Source: Gordonia heveisoli (GTDB taxonomy: Bacteria; Actinomycetota; Actinomycetes; Mycobacteriales; Mycobacteriaceae). Taken from it: 64,000 bases of DNA. The DNA lies in contig NZ_JASXSH010000001.1 of NCBI RefSeq assembly GCF_030315745.1, positions 307,908 to 371,907 on the forward strand, written 5' to 3'. Below are positions 55,929-64,000 of the stretch, in pieces (the first letter of the stretch is position 1; each line of letters opens with the position of its first letter). Position numbers and translations under genes: made by a program. The notes under the pieces are model-generated. The model made no database searches. It had not been told where the DNA came from and saw only the letters and a list, made by a program, of their open reading frames with translations.

Positions 55929-57479
55929 GGCCAATTCCCCGCGGTGCCGCGTGGCCAACCGATCGCGAAGGGTCGGCTTCTGCACCTTGCCACTCGCGGT
56001 GCGGGGCAGGGCGGTAACGACCTCCAGGCGTTCGGGGGTCTTCTGGCACGCGAGTCCCCGGTCGGCGAAGTGACGCCGGATCGAGTCGAGGTCGATGGTC
56101 GCGTCAGCCCGCGGGACGATGAAGGCGCAGACCCGTTCGCCGTAGCGTTCGTCGGGGGCGCCGACCGCGGCCGCCTCGGCGACGTCGGGATGGGCCAGGA
56201 GCACATCCTCGATCTCCTTGGACGACAAGTTCTCTCCGCCGCGGACGATGATGTCCTTCTTGCGGTCGGTGATGCGCAGATAGCCGTCGTCGTCGATCCG
56301 GCCGATGTCGCCGGTGCGGAACCATCCGTCGGCGAACGCCTCCGTGTTCAACGCCGCACTGGTGTAGCCGACGAACTGTTCGGGTCCGCGCGTGAGGATT
56401 TCGCCGTCGACGTCGGCGTCGACCTCCCGACCGGTGTCGTCGACGATCCGCACCTGTGTCCCGGGGGTGATCCGCCCGTCCGTGCCGGCGCGCTTGTCGA
56501 GCGGATCATCGGTAGTACCCGATGAGATCGTCGGATGTTCGGTCGATCCATAACAGCGGAACGCCCGCACCCCCACCGCATCCGCGCGACGGATCAGGTC
56601 CGCGGAGACATTCGCCGCGCCGGTCGTGTACTCCGACAGACAGGTGATGTCCGCGCCCCGCCGCTCGGCGGCATCGAGGATGGCCGCCAGGTGAATCGGG
56701 GCCCCGGCCGAGGCCTGAATGCGGTGGGTCTCGATCAGCGTGACGGCCGCCGCGGGATCCCAGGCGTCCATCAGGACGGTCAGCGTTCCGCGAGTCAGCA
56801 GCCGCACGATGCCCAACACCCCGGCGACGTGGCCGGACGGAAAGGCTGCCAGGCAACTGACCTCAGGTCCACCCTGACGCATCTGGACCATCGCCGCGAT
56901 CTCACCGAGCAAGGTGCGGTGGGTGTGCCGGACCCCCTTGGGTTCAGCGGTGGTCCCCGACGTGTAGACCAGCAGGGCGACGTCGTCGGCGTCGGCATCG
57001 GCGACATCCGGGACGCCGGGACCGGTCACGCTCAGATCCTCGAAATCCCTTGCACCCGTGATCGGTCCGCCGACGGAGTACCGGAGGTCGAGGCCGGGCA
57101 CCGCGGCCGCCGTCTCGAACAACCGGCTACCGTCACGGCCCCGCCACGACGCCGCGCCGATGTAGACGCGCGCCCGGGAACTGCGCATGATGAAGTCGAG
57201 TTCGGCCGGACCGTAGATCGACACGATCGGCAGAACCGTGGCGCCGAGCAGCCACCCCGCCGAGTGCGCGACTACGCATTCGCGCCAGTTGGGTAGCTGG
57301 ACGGCGATCACGCTCCCGCGACCGACACCGGCCGCTCGCAGTCCGGCGGCCACCCGCTGGGCGTCAGCGTAGAGCTGTTCGAGGGTGGTGGCCTGCTCCG
57401 GTCGGGTATCGCTGGTGAAGATCACCGGAGTTGCCGGGAACCGCCGGGCGGCCGAGGTGATCTGCTCGCCGATTGTCAT
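55848..57479 (-). CDS. Acyl-CoA synthetase (FadD-like)
   Basis: A 543-residue AMP-forming ligase from ATG 57479. ATP loop [17 protein letters not shown], then [60 protein letters not shown], and catalytic Lys in [18 protein letters not shown]. It follows the crotonase gene by 10 nt on the same strand, so they are one unit. About 30 C-terminal residues beyond the usual end are encoded antisense to the MpaB-type gene. Substrate is unassigned. Confidence 0.9.
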   Translation of the reverse strand: MTIGEQITSAARRFPATPVIFTSDTRPEQATTLEQLYADAQRVAAGLRAAGVGRGSVIAVQLPNWRECVVAHSAGWLLGATVLPIVSIYGPAELDFIMRSSRARVYIGAASWRGRDGSRLFETAAAVPGLDLRYSVGGPITGARDFEDLSVTGPGVPDVADADADDVALLVYTSGTTAEPKGVRHTHRTLLGEIAAMVQMRQGGPEVSCLAAFPSGHVAGVLGIVRLLTRGTLTVLMDAWDPAAAVTLIETHRIQASAGAPIHLAAILDAAERRGADITCLSEYTTGAANVSADLIRRADAVGVRAFRCYGSTEHPTISSGTTDDPLDKRAGTDGRITPGTQVRIVDDTGREVDADVDGEILTRGPEQFVGYTSAALNTEAFADGWFRTGDIGRIDDDGYLRITDRKKDIIVRGGENLSSKEIEDVLLAHPDVAEAAAVGAPDERYGERVCAFIVPRADATIDLDSIRRHFADRGLACQKTPERLEVVTALPRTASGKVQKPTLRDRLATRHRGELALHQGPTQAASDARVPQEESESRPGQP

Positions 57480-57489
57480 CGACCTGTGG

Positions 57490-58356
57490 TCACCGCTTCT
57501 TTGCGGCGGCAAGCCAGGCTCGTACCGCAGCCTTGTGCTCGTCGGTCAGCCCGGCCCGGACCATCCGCTCACTCTCGATCGGCAGCGCCTCGGCGAGGGT
57601 CATCGAATGCGTCTGGACGACATTGGCTTTCATAGCGGCGTACGCACCGTGCGGCCCGGCCGCTATCTGCGCCGCCCACGCGCGCGCCGCCGCCGGCAGA
57701 TCGGCATCGTCGACGACCCGGTTGACCAGGCCGCGTTCCAGCGCGGCATCGGCGGTGATGGGCCGATCCTCGACGAGAATCTCCAGTGCTGCCGATGGAC
57801 CGACCAGGCGGGTCAGGAACCAGGTGCCGCCGAAGTCGCCGGAGAAGGCCAGCTTTGACCAGCCCGGGATGAGCTTCGCCGAACGGGCCGCGATCCGGAA
57901 GTCTGCGGCGAGCGCGATGCTCATGCCTGCCCCGACCGCCGCACCCGGCAAGGCCGCGATGGTCACCTTCGGCATTTCGTGCAGGAACCGGACCATCCGC
58001 GCATTGTGGGACAGTTCGGCGGTTCGTTCCTCCACCGTCGGGACACGCTCTGCGGCGGCACGCCGTGCTTTCCCGTCCCGGACGTCGCCACCCGCACAGA
58101 ACGCGGTACCCGCGGCGGTGATGATGACGGCTCCGACCTCGTCGTCGGCCGCGAACCTCTCCAGCACCGCGGGGACCGCGTCGTACATCTCCGGGTGCAG
58201 GGCGTTGCGTCGTTCGGGCCGGTTGAGTGTCACGATGCCGACCCCATCGGAGATCTCGGCCAGCACCGTTGGGCTACCGGTTTCGACGTCGATGCCGCGG
58301 TCCGTCTTCGAATCCGTGGATGGAGTCGTTTCCGGCTGCGACACAGAAGTATTCAT
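57490..58356 (-). CDS. Crotonase-fold protein (enoyl-CoA hydratase/isomerase family)
   Basis: A 288-residue protein with a 35-residue leader before the fold. Motifs: GIVTLNRPERRNALHPEMYD, oxyanion-hole AFCAGGDVRDGKARRA and VTIAALPGAAVGAGMSIALA. At the classical hydratase glutamates it has Ser (GAGMSIALAAD) and the LAFSGDFGGTWFL pattern with Asp, more like isomerase-type members such as PaaG. It therefore may isomerise rather than hydrate. It is operonic with the acyl-CoA ligase and divergent from a second crotonase. Confidence 0.87.
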   Translation of the reverse strand: MNTSVSQPETTPSTDSKTDRGIDVETGSPTVLAEISDGVGIVTLNRPERRNALHPEMYDAVPAVLERFAADDEVGAVIITAAGTAFCAGGDVRDGKARRAAAERVPTVEERTAELSHNARMVRFLHEMPKVTIAALPGAAVGAGMSIALAADFRIAARSAKLIPGWSKLAFSGDFGGTWFLTRLVGPSAALEILVEDRPITADAALERGLVNRVVDDADLPAAARAWAAQIAAGPHGAYAAMKANVVQTHSMTLAEALPIESERMVRAGLTDEHKAAVRAWLAAAKKR

Positions 58357-58417
58357 CGGACGAACTCTCCCCTCCCGTCGCGGTGATTCATCACCGCTGT
58401 CGCGGCAACATCGTTTA

Positions 58418-58435
58418 CCGAGTTCAACAACTCGG
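58418..58435. promoter_or_regulatory. Palindrome in the divergent crotonase promoter
   Basis: CCGAGTT-CAAC-AACTCGG has perfect 7-bp arms, in the 167-nt gap between divergent crotonase genes. It is suggestive of a TetR- or FadR-like operator. Confidence 0.5.
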
Positions 58436-58523
58436 CTTTGGTTAAGAGTACACTCATCCGAATGATTGTCAGCACATCGATCGAGGTTTCCGGCATCCGA
58501 TCACCCAACGCGGAGGTCCGGCG

Positions 58524-59327
58524 GTGAGCGTCGCGGGGGCGGATGACCTCACCGCGATCACCTTCGAAACCGGGGACGACCATGTCGCCACCATCTCCCT
58601 CAATCGTCCAGAAGCACTCAACTCCTTCGACGACGCCATGGCCCGCGACCTCACCTGGGCTTGGACGACGATCCGCGAGACCGACGACATCCACGCGGTT
58701 GTCCTGCAGGCCAACGGCGATCGTGCCTTCTCCACCGGCGCCGACATCAAGGGCGGTGCCTCGTGGTTCCTCCGGGAAAACGTGTGGAACACCTTCGATC
58801 CCGGCGTAACCCTGTCCCCCAAACTCCACCATCGCGTGTGGAAACCCGTCATCGCGGCCGTGCATGGCATGGCTGCCGGCGGCGCCCAGTACCTTCTCAA
58901 TGAATCCGACATCATCATCGCCGGTGAAAGCGCCGTCTTCTTCGACCCACATGCCAACGGCGGCATCGTCTCCGCGCTGGAGCCGATCGGCATGCTCGCC
59001 CGCGGGGTTCCCGTCGGCGACGTCCTGCGCTGGGCACTGATGGGCACCGAGGAACGGATCACCGCCGACACCGCACTGCGGTTGGGTCTGGTCACCGAGG
59101 TCGTCCCCGACGCCGATCTGCGCTCCCATGCCCACTCGATCGCGGCCCGCATCGCCGCACGCAACCCGGTGGCCATCCAGGGCACGGTCCGTGCGATCTG
59201 GGAATCGCTCGACATGACGCGCACCACCGCGCTGCAGAACGGGATGGCCTATACACATATCGGCAATCAACCCGTCGAGGTGCGTCGTGCCATGCCGCGG
59301 CACAACGCCCCCCCGACCTATCGCTGA
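58524..59327 (+). CDS. Crotonase-fold protein with unusual active site
   Basis: A 267-residue protein from GTG 58524, with GGAGGT 8 nt upstream. NRPEALNSFDDAMARDLTWA and AFSTGADIKGGASWFL are standard. The region holding the first catalytic Glu reads AAGGAQYLLNESDI (Gln), and the second reads FFDPHANGGIVSAL (His/Asn), so both hydratase glutamates are absent. It probably catalyses a different crotonase reaction or is specialised for bulky acyl-CoA. It is followed 28 nt later by a CoA-transferase gene. Confidence 0.85.
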   Translation: MSVAGADDLTAITFETGDDHVATISLNRPEALNSFDDAMARDLTWAWTTIRETDDIHAVVLQANGDRAFSTGADIKGGASWFLRENVWNTFDPGVTLSPKLHHRVWKPVIAAVHGMAAGGAQYLLNESDIIIAGESAVFFDPHANGGIVSALEPIGMLARGVPVGDVLRWALMGTEERITADTALRLGLVTEVVPDADLRSHAHSIAARIAARNPVAIQGTVRAIWESLDMTRTTALQNGMAYTHIGNQPVEVRRAMPRHNAPPTYR

Positions 59328-59355
59328 TCAGCCCCGAGATGTCAATGGAGACACC

Positions 59356-60474
59356 ATGACCGCCGCTAGCCCGCTTTCCCCCACCGACCCGGCCCGCCCG
59401 TTGCGCGGCGTGCGCGTCGTCGAGCTGTCCGGCATCGGACCGAGTAGGTACGCGGGACTCCTGCTCGCCGAGCTCGGTGCCGACGTCGTCCTCGTCGAAC
59501 GGCCCGGACAGGGTCCCAAGCGGGCGGACTCGGTGGTCGGCCGCGGACGCCGGCAGGTGGTCGCCGATCTGAAGTCCGCCGACGGCATCGCGACGGTCCT
59601 CGAGCTGATTGCCGCCGCTGACGTCGTGATCGACCCGTTCCGTCCCGGCGTCGCCGAACGTCTGGGTTTGGGGCCCGACGTCTGCCGGGACCGCAATCGT
59701 GGCTTGGTGTACGGCCGGATGACGGGGTGGGGTCAGGACGGTCCGCTGGCCGACGCGGCTGGACACGATATCGATTACATCGCCATCACCGGCATCCTCG
59801 ACGCGATCGGACCCAACGACGGGCCGCCGCAGGTTCCGCTGAACCTGGTCGGCGACTTCGGGGGCGGCACCATGTTCTTGGTGCTCGGCATCGTCTCGGC
59901 ACTGTTCGACAGGCAGCGGTCCGGACAGGGTCGGGTTGTCGACGCGGCGATCGTGGACGGGGCACTCTCCCTCGCCGGCTTCATCTTCGGGATGCGCGCC
60001 GACGGCCACTGGGTCGATGAGCGCGGCGCCAATGTCCTCGACGGCGGCGCACCGTATTACGGCGTCTACGAGACCGCCGATGGCGGGTGGATGGCGGTCG
60101 GTGCCATCGAACCGCAGTTCTACACGCTGTTCACCTCACTACTCGGTCTGGACGATGTTCCGGCGCAGCATGATCGGGACGGTTGGCCGCAGCTACGCAA
60201 GGCGATCGCCGAGCGGTTCGCCACCCGTACCCGCGACGAATGGACGGCGGTCTTCGAGGGCACCGACGCCTGCGTCTCGCCGGTATTGAGCTTCCCCGAG
60301 GCCGCCGACCATTCGCATATCGCGGCCCGCGGCGCCCTGCGCGAGGTGGACGGTGTGCTGACCCCTGCGCCTGCACCACGGTTCGACGGCATCGTCGGAC
60401 GGCCGGCAGCCGCACTCACTCACACCGAATCCGCGGCGGTGCTTGCCGACTGGGCGGCACCGGACGTGAGCTGA
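59356..60474 (+). CDS. CaiB/BaiF family CoA-transferase
   Basis: A 372-residue class III CoA-transferase or alpha-methylacyl-CoA racemase-like protein, with GGAG 5 nt upstream of the ATG. Features: LRGVRVVELSGIGPSRYAGL, LGADVVLVERPGQGPKRADS, GRMTGWGQDGPLADAAGHDI (catalytic Asp in HDIDY) and YYGVYETADGGWMAVGAIEP. Members move CoA between acids or epimerise 2-methyl-branched acyl-CoAs. Its pairing with two crotonase genes and an acyl-CoA ligase suggests degradation of a branched or cyclic acid. Confidence 0.9.
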   Translation: MTAASPLSPTDPARPLRGVRVVELSGIGPSRYAGLLLAELGADVVLVERPGQGPKRADSVVGRGRRQVVADLKSADGIATVLELIAAADVVIDPFRPGVAERLGLGPDVCRDRNRGLVYGRMTGWGQDGPLADAAGHDIDYIAITGILDAIGPNDGPPQVPLNLVGDFGGGTMFLVLGIVSALFDRQRSGQGRVVDAAIVDGALSLAGFIFGMRADGHWVDERGANVLDGGAPYYGVYETADGGWMAVGAIEPQFYTLFTSLLGLDDVPAQHDRDGWPQLRKAIAERFATRTRDEWTAVFEGTDACVSPVLSFPEAADHSHIAARGALREVDGVLTPAPAPRFDGIVGRPAAALTHTESAAVLADWAAPDVS

Positions 60475-60486
60475 AATGTGAGAGTG

Positions 60487-60876
60487 CTACGCACGACTCC
60501 ACTTGACGAGCGAAGTCCATGACTTCGGGTCGACCGAGATGCGGGTGACGTTGGAGCCGATTGAATAGGTCTGGTCGCCCGCGCGACCGCTGATCAGCGG
60601 CTTGCCCTTGACGCTCGCCCCCCAGACACGTTTCCCGGTGCGGTCGTACATATTGATCGTGTACGCCTCATCGCTGGCCCAGCCGTCCACGTTCAACCGG
60701 AGGGTGAAACTCGCGTGGCCCGCGCTGTAGTTCAGCGTCGTGATCCCACCGTCGGTTCGGTCAGAGCCGCTGTACTTGTTGGTGAACGAGCTTGCCGAGG
60801 CTGTTCCCGGGATTGACGCGGTGATCGCGACCGCAGTCAAGGCACCGGCGATAATCGCCGACGTACGAGTGTTCAT
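60487..60876 (-). CDS. Small secreted protein, unknown function
   Basis: A 129-residue protein from ATG 60876, with AGGAG 7 nt upstream. Signal peptide: NTRTSAIIAGALTAVAITAS ending near GTASAS. The mature 100 residues are beta-rich: NYSAGHASFTLRLNVDGWAS, MYDRTGKRVWGASVKG, ISVDPKSWTSLVKWSRA. It lacks cysteines. No family is recognised. It is convergent with the CoA-transferase gene, 12 nt apart. Confidence 0.8.
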   Translation of the reverse strand: MNTRTSAIIAGALTAVAITASIPGTASASSFTNKYSGSDRTDGGITTLNYSAGHASFTLRLNVDGWASDEAYTINMYDRTGKRVWGASVKGKPLISGRAGDQTYSIGSNVTRISVDPKSWTSLVKWSRA

Positions 60877-60998
60877 CTCTATACTCCTGCTCGATTCTGG
60901 GCGATTGGATTCACGCACCTGCGGAGAAACGTAACCCGACAATCCGGGCATGCACCAGCGTCCGTCCGGACGACAGACCAGCAGCGGCGTCTCCTGTC

Positions 60999-62558
60999 CT
61001 AGAAGGGTGGCGGATTCGCCTCACGGTCGGCGTCGATGGCGTTGCGGTAACGACGGGCGCGTAGCTTCCGCCGCCGGTCGAGGTGTGCACGGGCTGGATG
61101 GTCTGCGGGGCGGGCCGGGATCAGCCCAGGAAACAGGTCACGTCCGTTGAAGCAGTTGCCGAAGAACATGTGCCCGGTCGGGGACTGGAACCACGCCGCC
61201 AGCAGATCGTCTTGGTAGTCCTGCCAATGTCCGAACGTTTTGATGCGGTGATGAAAACGGCACAACGGCTTGAGGTTTCCCGCGATTGTGCGGCCGCCTC
61301 GGCAACGGTTGCGGTGGTTGTAAGGAACGGTGTGGTCGACATCGACCCGCCACGCCGGTGCGTTGCAGCCGGGGAAGGTGCAACACAATTCGCCCGCACG
61401 GATCAGTTCGGCGAGTTTGCGACTCGGCACGTACGTCGATGACCCGCCATCGTTCGTCGCTGGCGCGGTAGGCGCGGTGACGTAACTGCGGCGAGCCTCG
61501 GCAAGCAACGTCCGCACAGTGGCGGCATCGACGAGGCCATGACCATCGAGGAACCCCGGATGATTGTCGAGACCCAGCAGCGTCGACAGATTCACCACGA
61601 TATGAAACGTCGGACGAGGAGCACACGTGGTGCGGTCGTCGGCGGATTGGTCGGGGGTGGTTTGGTCGCCGTCAGCGGCCTCAGGGTGCTCGACACAGTC
61701 CGAGCAACCACAGACGAGCATGTTCTCGCCGCGGGCCAGGGCCACCAACGCATCGGCGCGCCGTTGCGCTGTGGTGCGTGGGTCACCGCGATGAACACCG
61801 GCCGCCATCTCGGTGAGCCGGGCGTTCAACACCGCAGCCTCGACCGCCGGCAACGACCCTGACACCCGGGCGTTGCCTGGGGTGAACCGGTCAGGCCGGA
61901 CACTGACGTTGCGATCCCGAGCGCCGTGTTCGCGCCGCCGCCGCAACGCATCAGGATCGAACCGGTGCACGATCGAATCGATCAACGCGGTGAACCGAGT
62001 AGTCGACATCGGCGGACGATCAAAAAGCGCCTCCGCGATATGGGCATCCACATCGACGATGTGTTCGGGCGAGCACAGGTCGGTGTGGCGGATCGCGATC
62101 AAAAATCGAGTCAGATCGATCCGCCCGGTCGCGAACACGTGCGCGGAGAACGACAACCGATAGCGGGCCGCGTTACCCGCTTCGATGAGCTCCCGCGCCC
62201 GGGCCGGGGTGACGGTCAGGATCGCGCCGACCTCGGCGACGGTGCGTTCCAGACCGTCGGGACCGAACTCCGCACGCGGATCGATCCCGACGGCGACGTT
62301 GGCCGCGGTCGTGGCCATCTCAGCGATCGTGGATTCACCACTACGCTTCTCGGCTATCTCGGCCAGGTATTCCTCTTCGCGCTGTTCGTGAATGAGGCTG
62401 GCGGCCATCACCATCCGATACTGCGCGGCGGCGGTGATCGATGCGCAGTGAGCCAGCACTTCCACCAACTCGGCGGCCGTCAACGAGTGGTCGCCCGACA
62501 TCTGCCGCACAACCTCCGGCGGCTCGGGAGCCGGGGAGTCGTCCACCACAAAATCCAT
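60999..62558 (-). CDS. DUF222-HNH endonuclease-like protein (13E12 repeat family)
   Basis: A 519-residue protein. The N-terminal DUF222 domain runs through SLTAAELVEVLAHCASITAA and DGLERTVAEVGAILTVTPAR. The C-terminal HNH motif is CCTFPGCNAPAWRVDVDHTV, then PYNHRNRCRGGRTIAGNLKP and LCRFHHRIK, with the expected DH, N and HH residues and zinc cysteines. Such proteins are multicopy in mycolata genomes and behave like mobile or selfish repeats; their target is unknown. A near-perfect SOS box abuts the start codon. Confidence 0.9.
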   Translation of the reverse strand: MDFVVDDSPAPEPPEVVRQMSGDHSLTAAELVEVLAHCASITAAAQYRMVMAASLIHEQREEEYLAEIAEKRSGESTIAEMATTAANVAVGIDPRAEFGPDGLERTVAEVGAILTVTPARARELIEAGNAARYRLSFSAHVFATGRIDLTRFLIAIRHTDLCSPEHIVDVDAHIAEALFDRPPMSTTRFTALIDSIVHRFDPDALRRRREHGARDRNVSVRPDRFTPGNARVSGSLPAVEAAVLNARLTEMAAGVHRGDPRTTAQRRADALVALARGENMLVCGCSDCVEHPEAADGDQTTPDQSADDRTTCAPRPTFHIVVNLSTLLGLDNHPGFLDGHGLVDAATVRTLLAEARRSYVTAPTAPATNDGGSSTYVPSRKLAELIRAGELCCTFPGCNAPAWRVDVDHTVPYNHRNRCRGGRTIAGNLKPLCRFHHRIKTFGHWQDYQDDLLAAWFQSPTGHMFFGNCFNGRDLFPGLIPARPADHPARAHLDRRRKLRARRYRNAIDADREANPPPF

Positions 62559-62561
62559 GCT

Positions 62562-62577
62562 TCGAATATACGTTCGG
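62562..62577 (-). promoter_or_regulatory. LexA-type SOS box
   Basis: TCGAAT-ATAC-GTTCGG matches the mycobacterial SOS consensus TCGAAC-N4-GTTCGA at 10 of 12 positions. It lies only 3 nt upstream of the ATG of the HNH gene, so the promoter must overlap it. Confidence 0.7.
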
Positions 62578-62947
62578 CAGCCGACAATTTTCGTCCGCCA
62601 CGACCGCCTGTGGACAAGTCGACCGTGAAGTGCGAATTGGGTACGTCAGTTATCGTCCATCATCGTCCTTGCGTCGGTTGCTCAACATAGCCGAGTCCCG
62701 CTCGGTTGTTTTTGTAGCCGACGACGGTAGGCACCTCGGTCGAGCGGCTTGGGTGATTCGGGACGAATGCCGTAATTGCCTGTGTACCAATGGGATTAGC
62801 AAGCCTTCGCAATCGGGAACCGCGATCTACGGCCATAGTCAGCCGCTACCGTTGTCGGCGGCCGCGAGCCTGTCGCACACGAATTATCGAGACCGAGAAT
62901 CCGGTATGGTCAATAGACTCCTATTGGCGCAATGCAAAGGCGTGAAC
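62578..62947. other. Intergenic region of about 370 nt
   Basis: It lies between the divergent HNH and lipoprotein genes and is less GC-rich than the rest of the window. A possible -10 element (TATGGT, about 62904) lies 40 nt before the lipoprotein start. I see no coding frame or RNA gene that I can support. Confidence 0.4.
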
Positions 62948-63436
62948 ATGGTTTCCGCTACTCGGGTCGGTGTTGTGTTCGTCCCGATCAGCGCACTGCT
63001 CATCTCGGTCACGGGATGCGCCGGAGACTCCGCATCGCCAAACGCCGGCGCCGGCTCGTCATCGCCGGCCAGTCAGTCACCGATAGATGGCGCCCAACCA
63101 TCCCAAGAGGCGACAGCCGCATCACCCCCCACCACGCCGGCCTCGCCAAGCCGCGCATCGGTAGGTGTCGTCTGCGACATGCTGACAAATCCGCGGACCG
63201 GAATAGCGAGTCCGGTCGCGGTGCTCGAAGGCAGCGTCGACTGCGCGGAAGCACTGGCTGTCGCCCGTGATTATGAGGCCGCGATCGCGCTGGGTACGCC
63301 CGAAGGACAGGGGCTCTTCTTGACCGTTCGAGGGTGGGCGTGCAGTTGGCCCTACCTGGCCGGACGCAGCCATGCGGAGTCTTACCTGAAGTGCACCGAC
63401 CCCACTGGCAACAACGCGATCCGCATTGGCGACTGA
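62948..63436 (+). CDS. Putative lipoprotein, unknown function
   Basis: A 162-residue protein from ATG 62948 (GTG 62942 is possible). The signal peptide ends in the lipobox ISVTGC, with lipidated Cys24. A Ser/Pro/Ala-rich linker of about 50 residues precedes a small domain with paired cysteines: GVVCDMLTNPRTGIASPVAV, VDCAEALAVARDYEAAIALG, VRGWACSWPYLAGRSH and YLKCTDP. The pattern resembles small mycobacterial surface lipoproteins, but no family is named. Confidence 0.8.
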   Translation: MVSATRVGVVFVPISALLISVTGCAGDSASPNAGAGSSSPASQSPIDGAQPSQEATAASPPTTPASPSRASVGVVCDMLTNPRTGIASPVAVLEGSVDCAEALAVARDYEAAIALGTPEGQGLFLTVRGWACSWPYLAGRSHAESYLKCTDPTGNNAIRIGD

Positions 63437-63510
63437 TTACGGTCCCGCACGAGTCGGCAATGACGTTGGGCCGCTGCGCGTCTGCCAACGACTTCGGTTT
63501 GATGGAAACG

Positions 63511-64000
63511 TCAGCCTTCGGGGTCGCTCAACACCCCCTGAAGCTGTGACACCACCGGCGCGCCGACCTGACCACCAGATTTGACCTGTACCAACACAGT
63601 TGGCGAATCCAACCCCAGCGGTCCGCGGCCCGCTGAGATGTCGATGCCCCCATCCGGCCCCGGCGGAGACATGTCGCATCGGAAGCCTTCCGATTCGAGC
63701 ACCGCAGTCACCAACCGTGCCAACTCGTGACCCGTGAAATCCTCTCCGATTCGGGTGAGGATCTGATCCGTGGCGGCTTGCTCGAACTCGGTGCTCAGCT
63801 CGGGCGAGTCGACCGAACCGTCGGAATCCTCACCCGCGGTGACGATTCCGGAAGGATGGGCAGAGCTTCCACCGCACCGGGATCCGTGCCATATTGCAGC
63901 AGGTGCTCGAGCCGAGAGACGGCATTGTTCTTACTCGGCGCGAACACGGTGAGTACGCTGCCCAGCGTGTAGAGCAGATCTTGTTTGACCGCCGAGCGGG
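63511..64000 (-). pseudogene. Broken Mrr-type restriction endonuclease (runs off window)
   Basis: The minus strand reads ILTRIGEDFTGHELARLVTA, then VLESEGFRCDMSPPGPDGGI, DISAGRGPLGLDSPTVLVQV and KSGGQVGAPVVSQLQGVL. This is the Mrr catalytic core with the D...QVK pattern. It stops at 63511 (SDPEG), well before the usual C-terminal half. Upstream, a coding-like stretch continues to the window edge (DLLYTLGSVLTVFAPSKN) but in another frame, ending at a stop inside the Mrr region. The simplest reading is one Mrr-type gene with a frameshift near 63800-63870 and a 3' truncation. A sequencing error could explain the frameshift. Confidence 0.6.

Noticed and set aside
1..64000. tRNA, rRNA, CRISPR arrays, insertion sequences, prophage or integrase attachment sites
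   Set aside because: I looked for cloverleaf-like genes, regularly spaced repeats, transposase or integrase motifs and terminal inverted repeats and saw none. A tRNA or short IS remnant could still be missed by eye.

Overview
This 64 kb window is high-GC DNA from a mycolate-forming actinobacterium (order Mycobacteriales). It fits Gordonia or a close relative best. That placement is inferred from gene content and synteny: a fused LysX, IrtA/IrtB siderophore import, a mycothiol-dependent formaldehyde dehydrogenase, MCE remnants, a SigK/RskA block, a 13E12-type DUF222-HNH protein and EthA-like monooxygenases. I see no rRNA, tRNA, insertion sequence, prophage or CRISPR array. Nearly all of it reads as ordinary chromosome, with two decayed loci.

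Layout. 1-12.3 kb: lysX (runs off the left edge), a small S4 RNA-binding protein, the gltBD glutamate synthase operon, an HSL-type esterase and a DUF937 protein. 12.4-13.9 kb: a scarred locus in which an MCE-associated gene, a piece of an MceB-like gene and an SDR lacking its NAD-binding N-terminus are butted together. 14.0-17.2 kb: a NarL-type two-component pair, then a DUF2306 membrane protein overlapping a small secreted protein. 17.4-20.8 kb: DUF779 protein, aldehyde dehydrogenase and an AcoR-like GAF regulator. 21-23.3 kb: AraC regulator, TIGR03086 protein and small membrane proteins. 23.3-29.1 kb: a block syntenic with M. tuberculosis Rv0449c-Rv0444c (FAD oxidoreductase, DUF1365, UfaA1-like methyltransferase, DUF1295, SigK, RskA), headed by a textbook SigK-type promoter.

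29.1-35.8 kb: ATP-dependent DNA ligase, SulP transporter, DoxX, the MscR dehydrogenase with its MBL-fold partner, and a GAF-LuxR regulator. 35.8-45.5 kb: acyl-CoA ligase, DinB-like protein, two Baeyer-Villiger-type monooxygenases flanking a proline-rich DUF6777 protein, and two repeat-rich envelope or secreted proteins. 45.5-54.6 kb: a large LAL-type regulator, a membrane protein, an SDR, and irtAB behind an IdeR-like iron box. 54.6-60.5 kb: a small membrane protein, an MpaB-type oxygenase and an acyl-CoA metabolism cluster (ligase, two crotonase-fold proteins, CaiB/BaiF CoA-transferase). 60.5-64 kb: a secreted protein, a DUF222-HNH nuclease with an SOS box, a lipoprotein, and a broken Mrr-type restriction gene at the right edge.

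The most interesting signals are regulatory: the SigK promoter at 23310-23337 (apparently leaderless), the SOS box abutting the HNH gene, a perfect CRP-type site at 38221-38236, an IdeR-like box, and several palindromes in divergent promoters. The triple-junction mce/SDR scar is the clearest structural oddity. I found no convincing wholly new multi-gene system.
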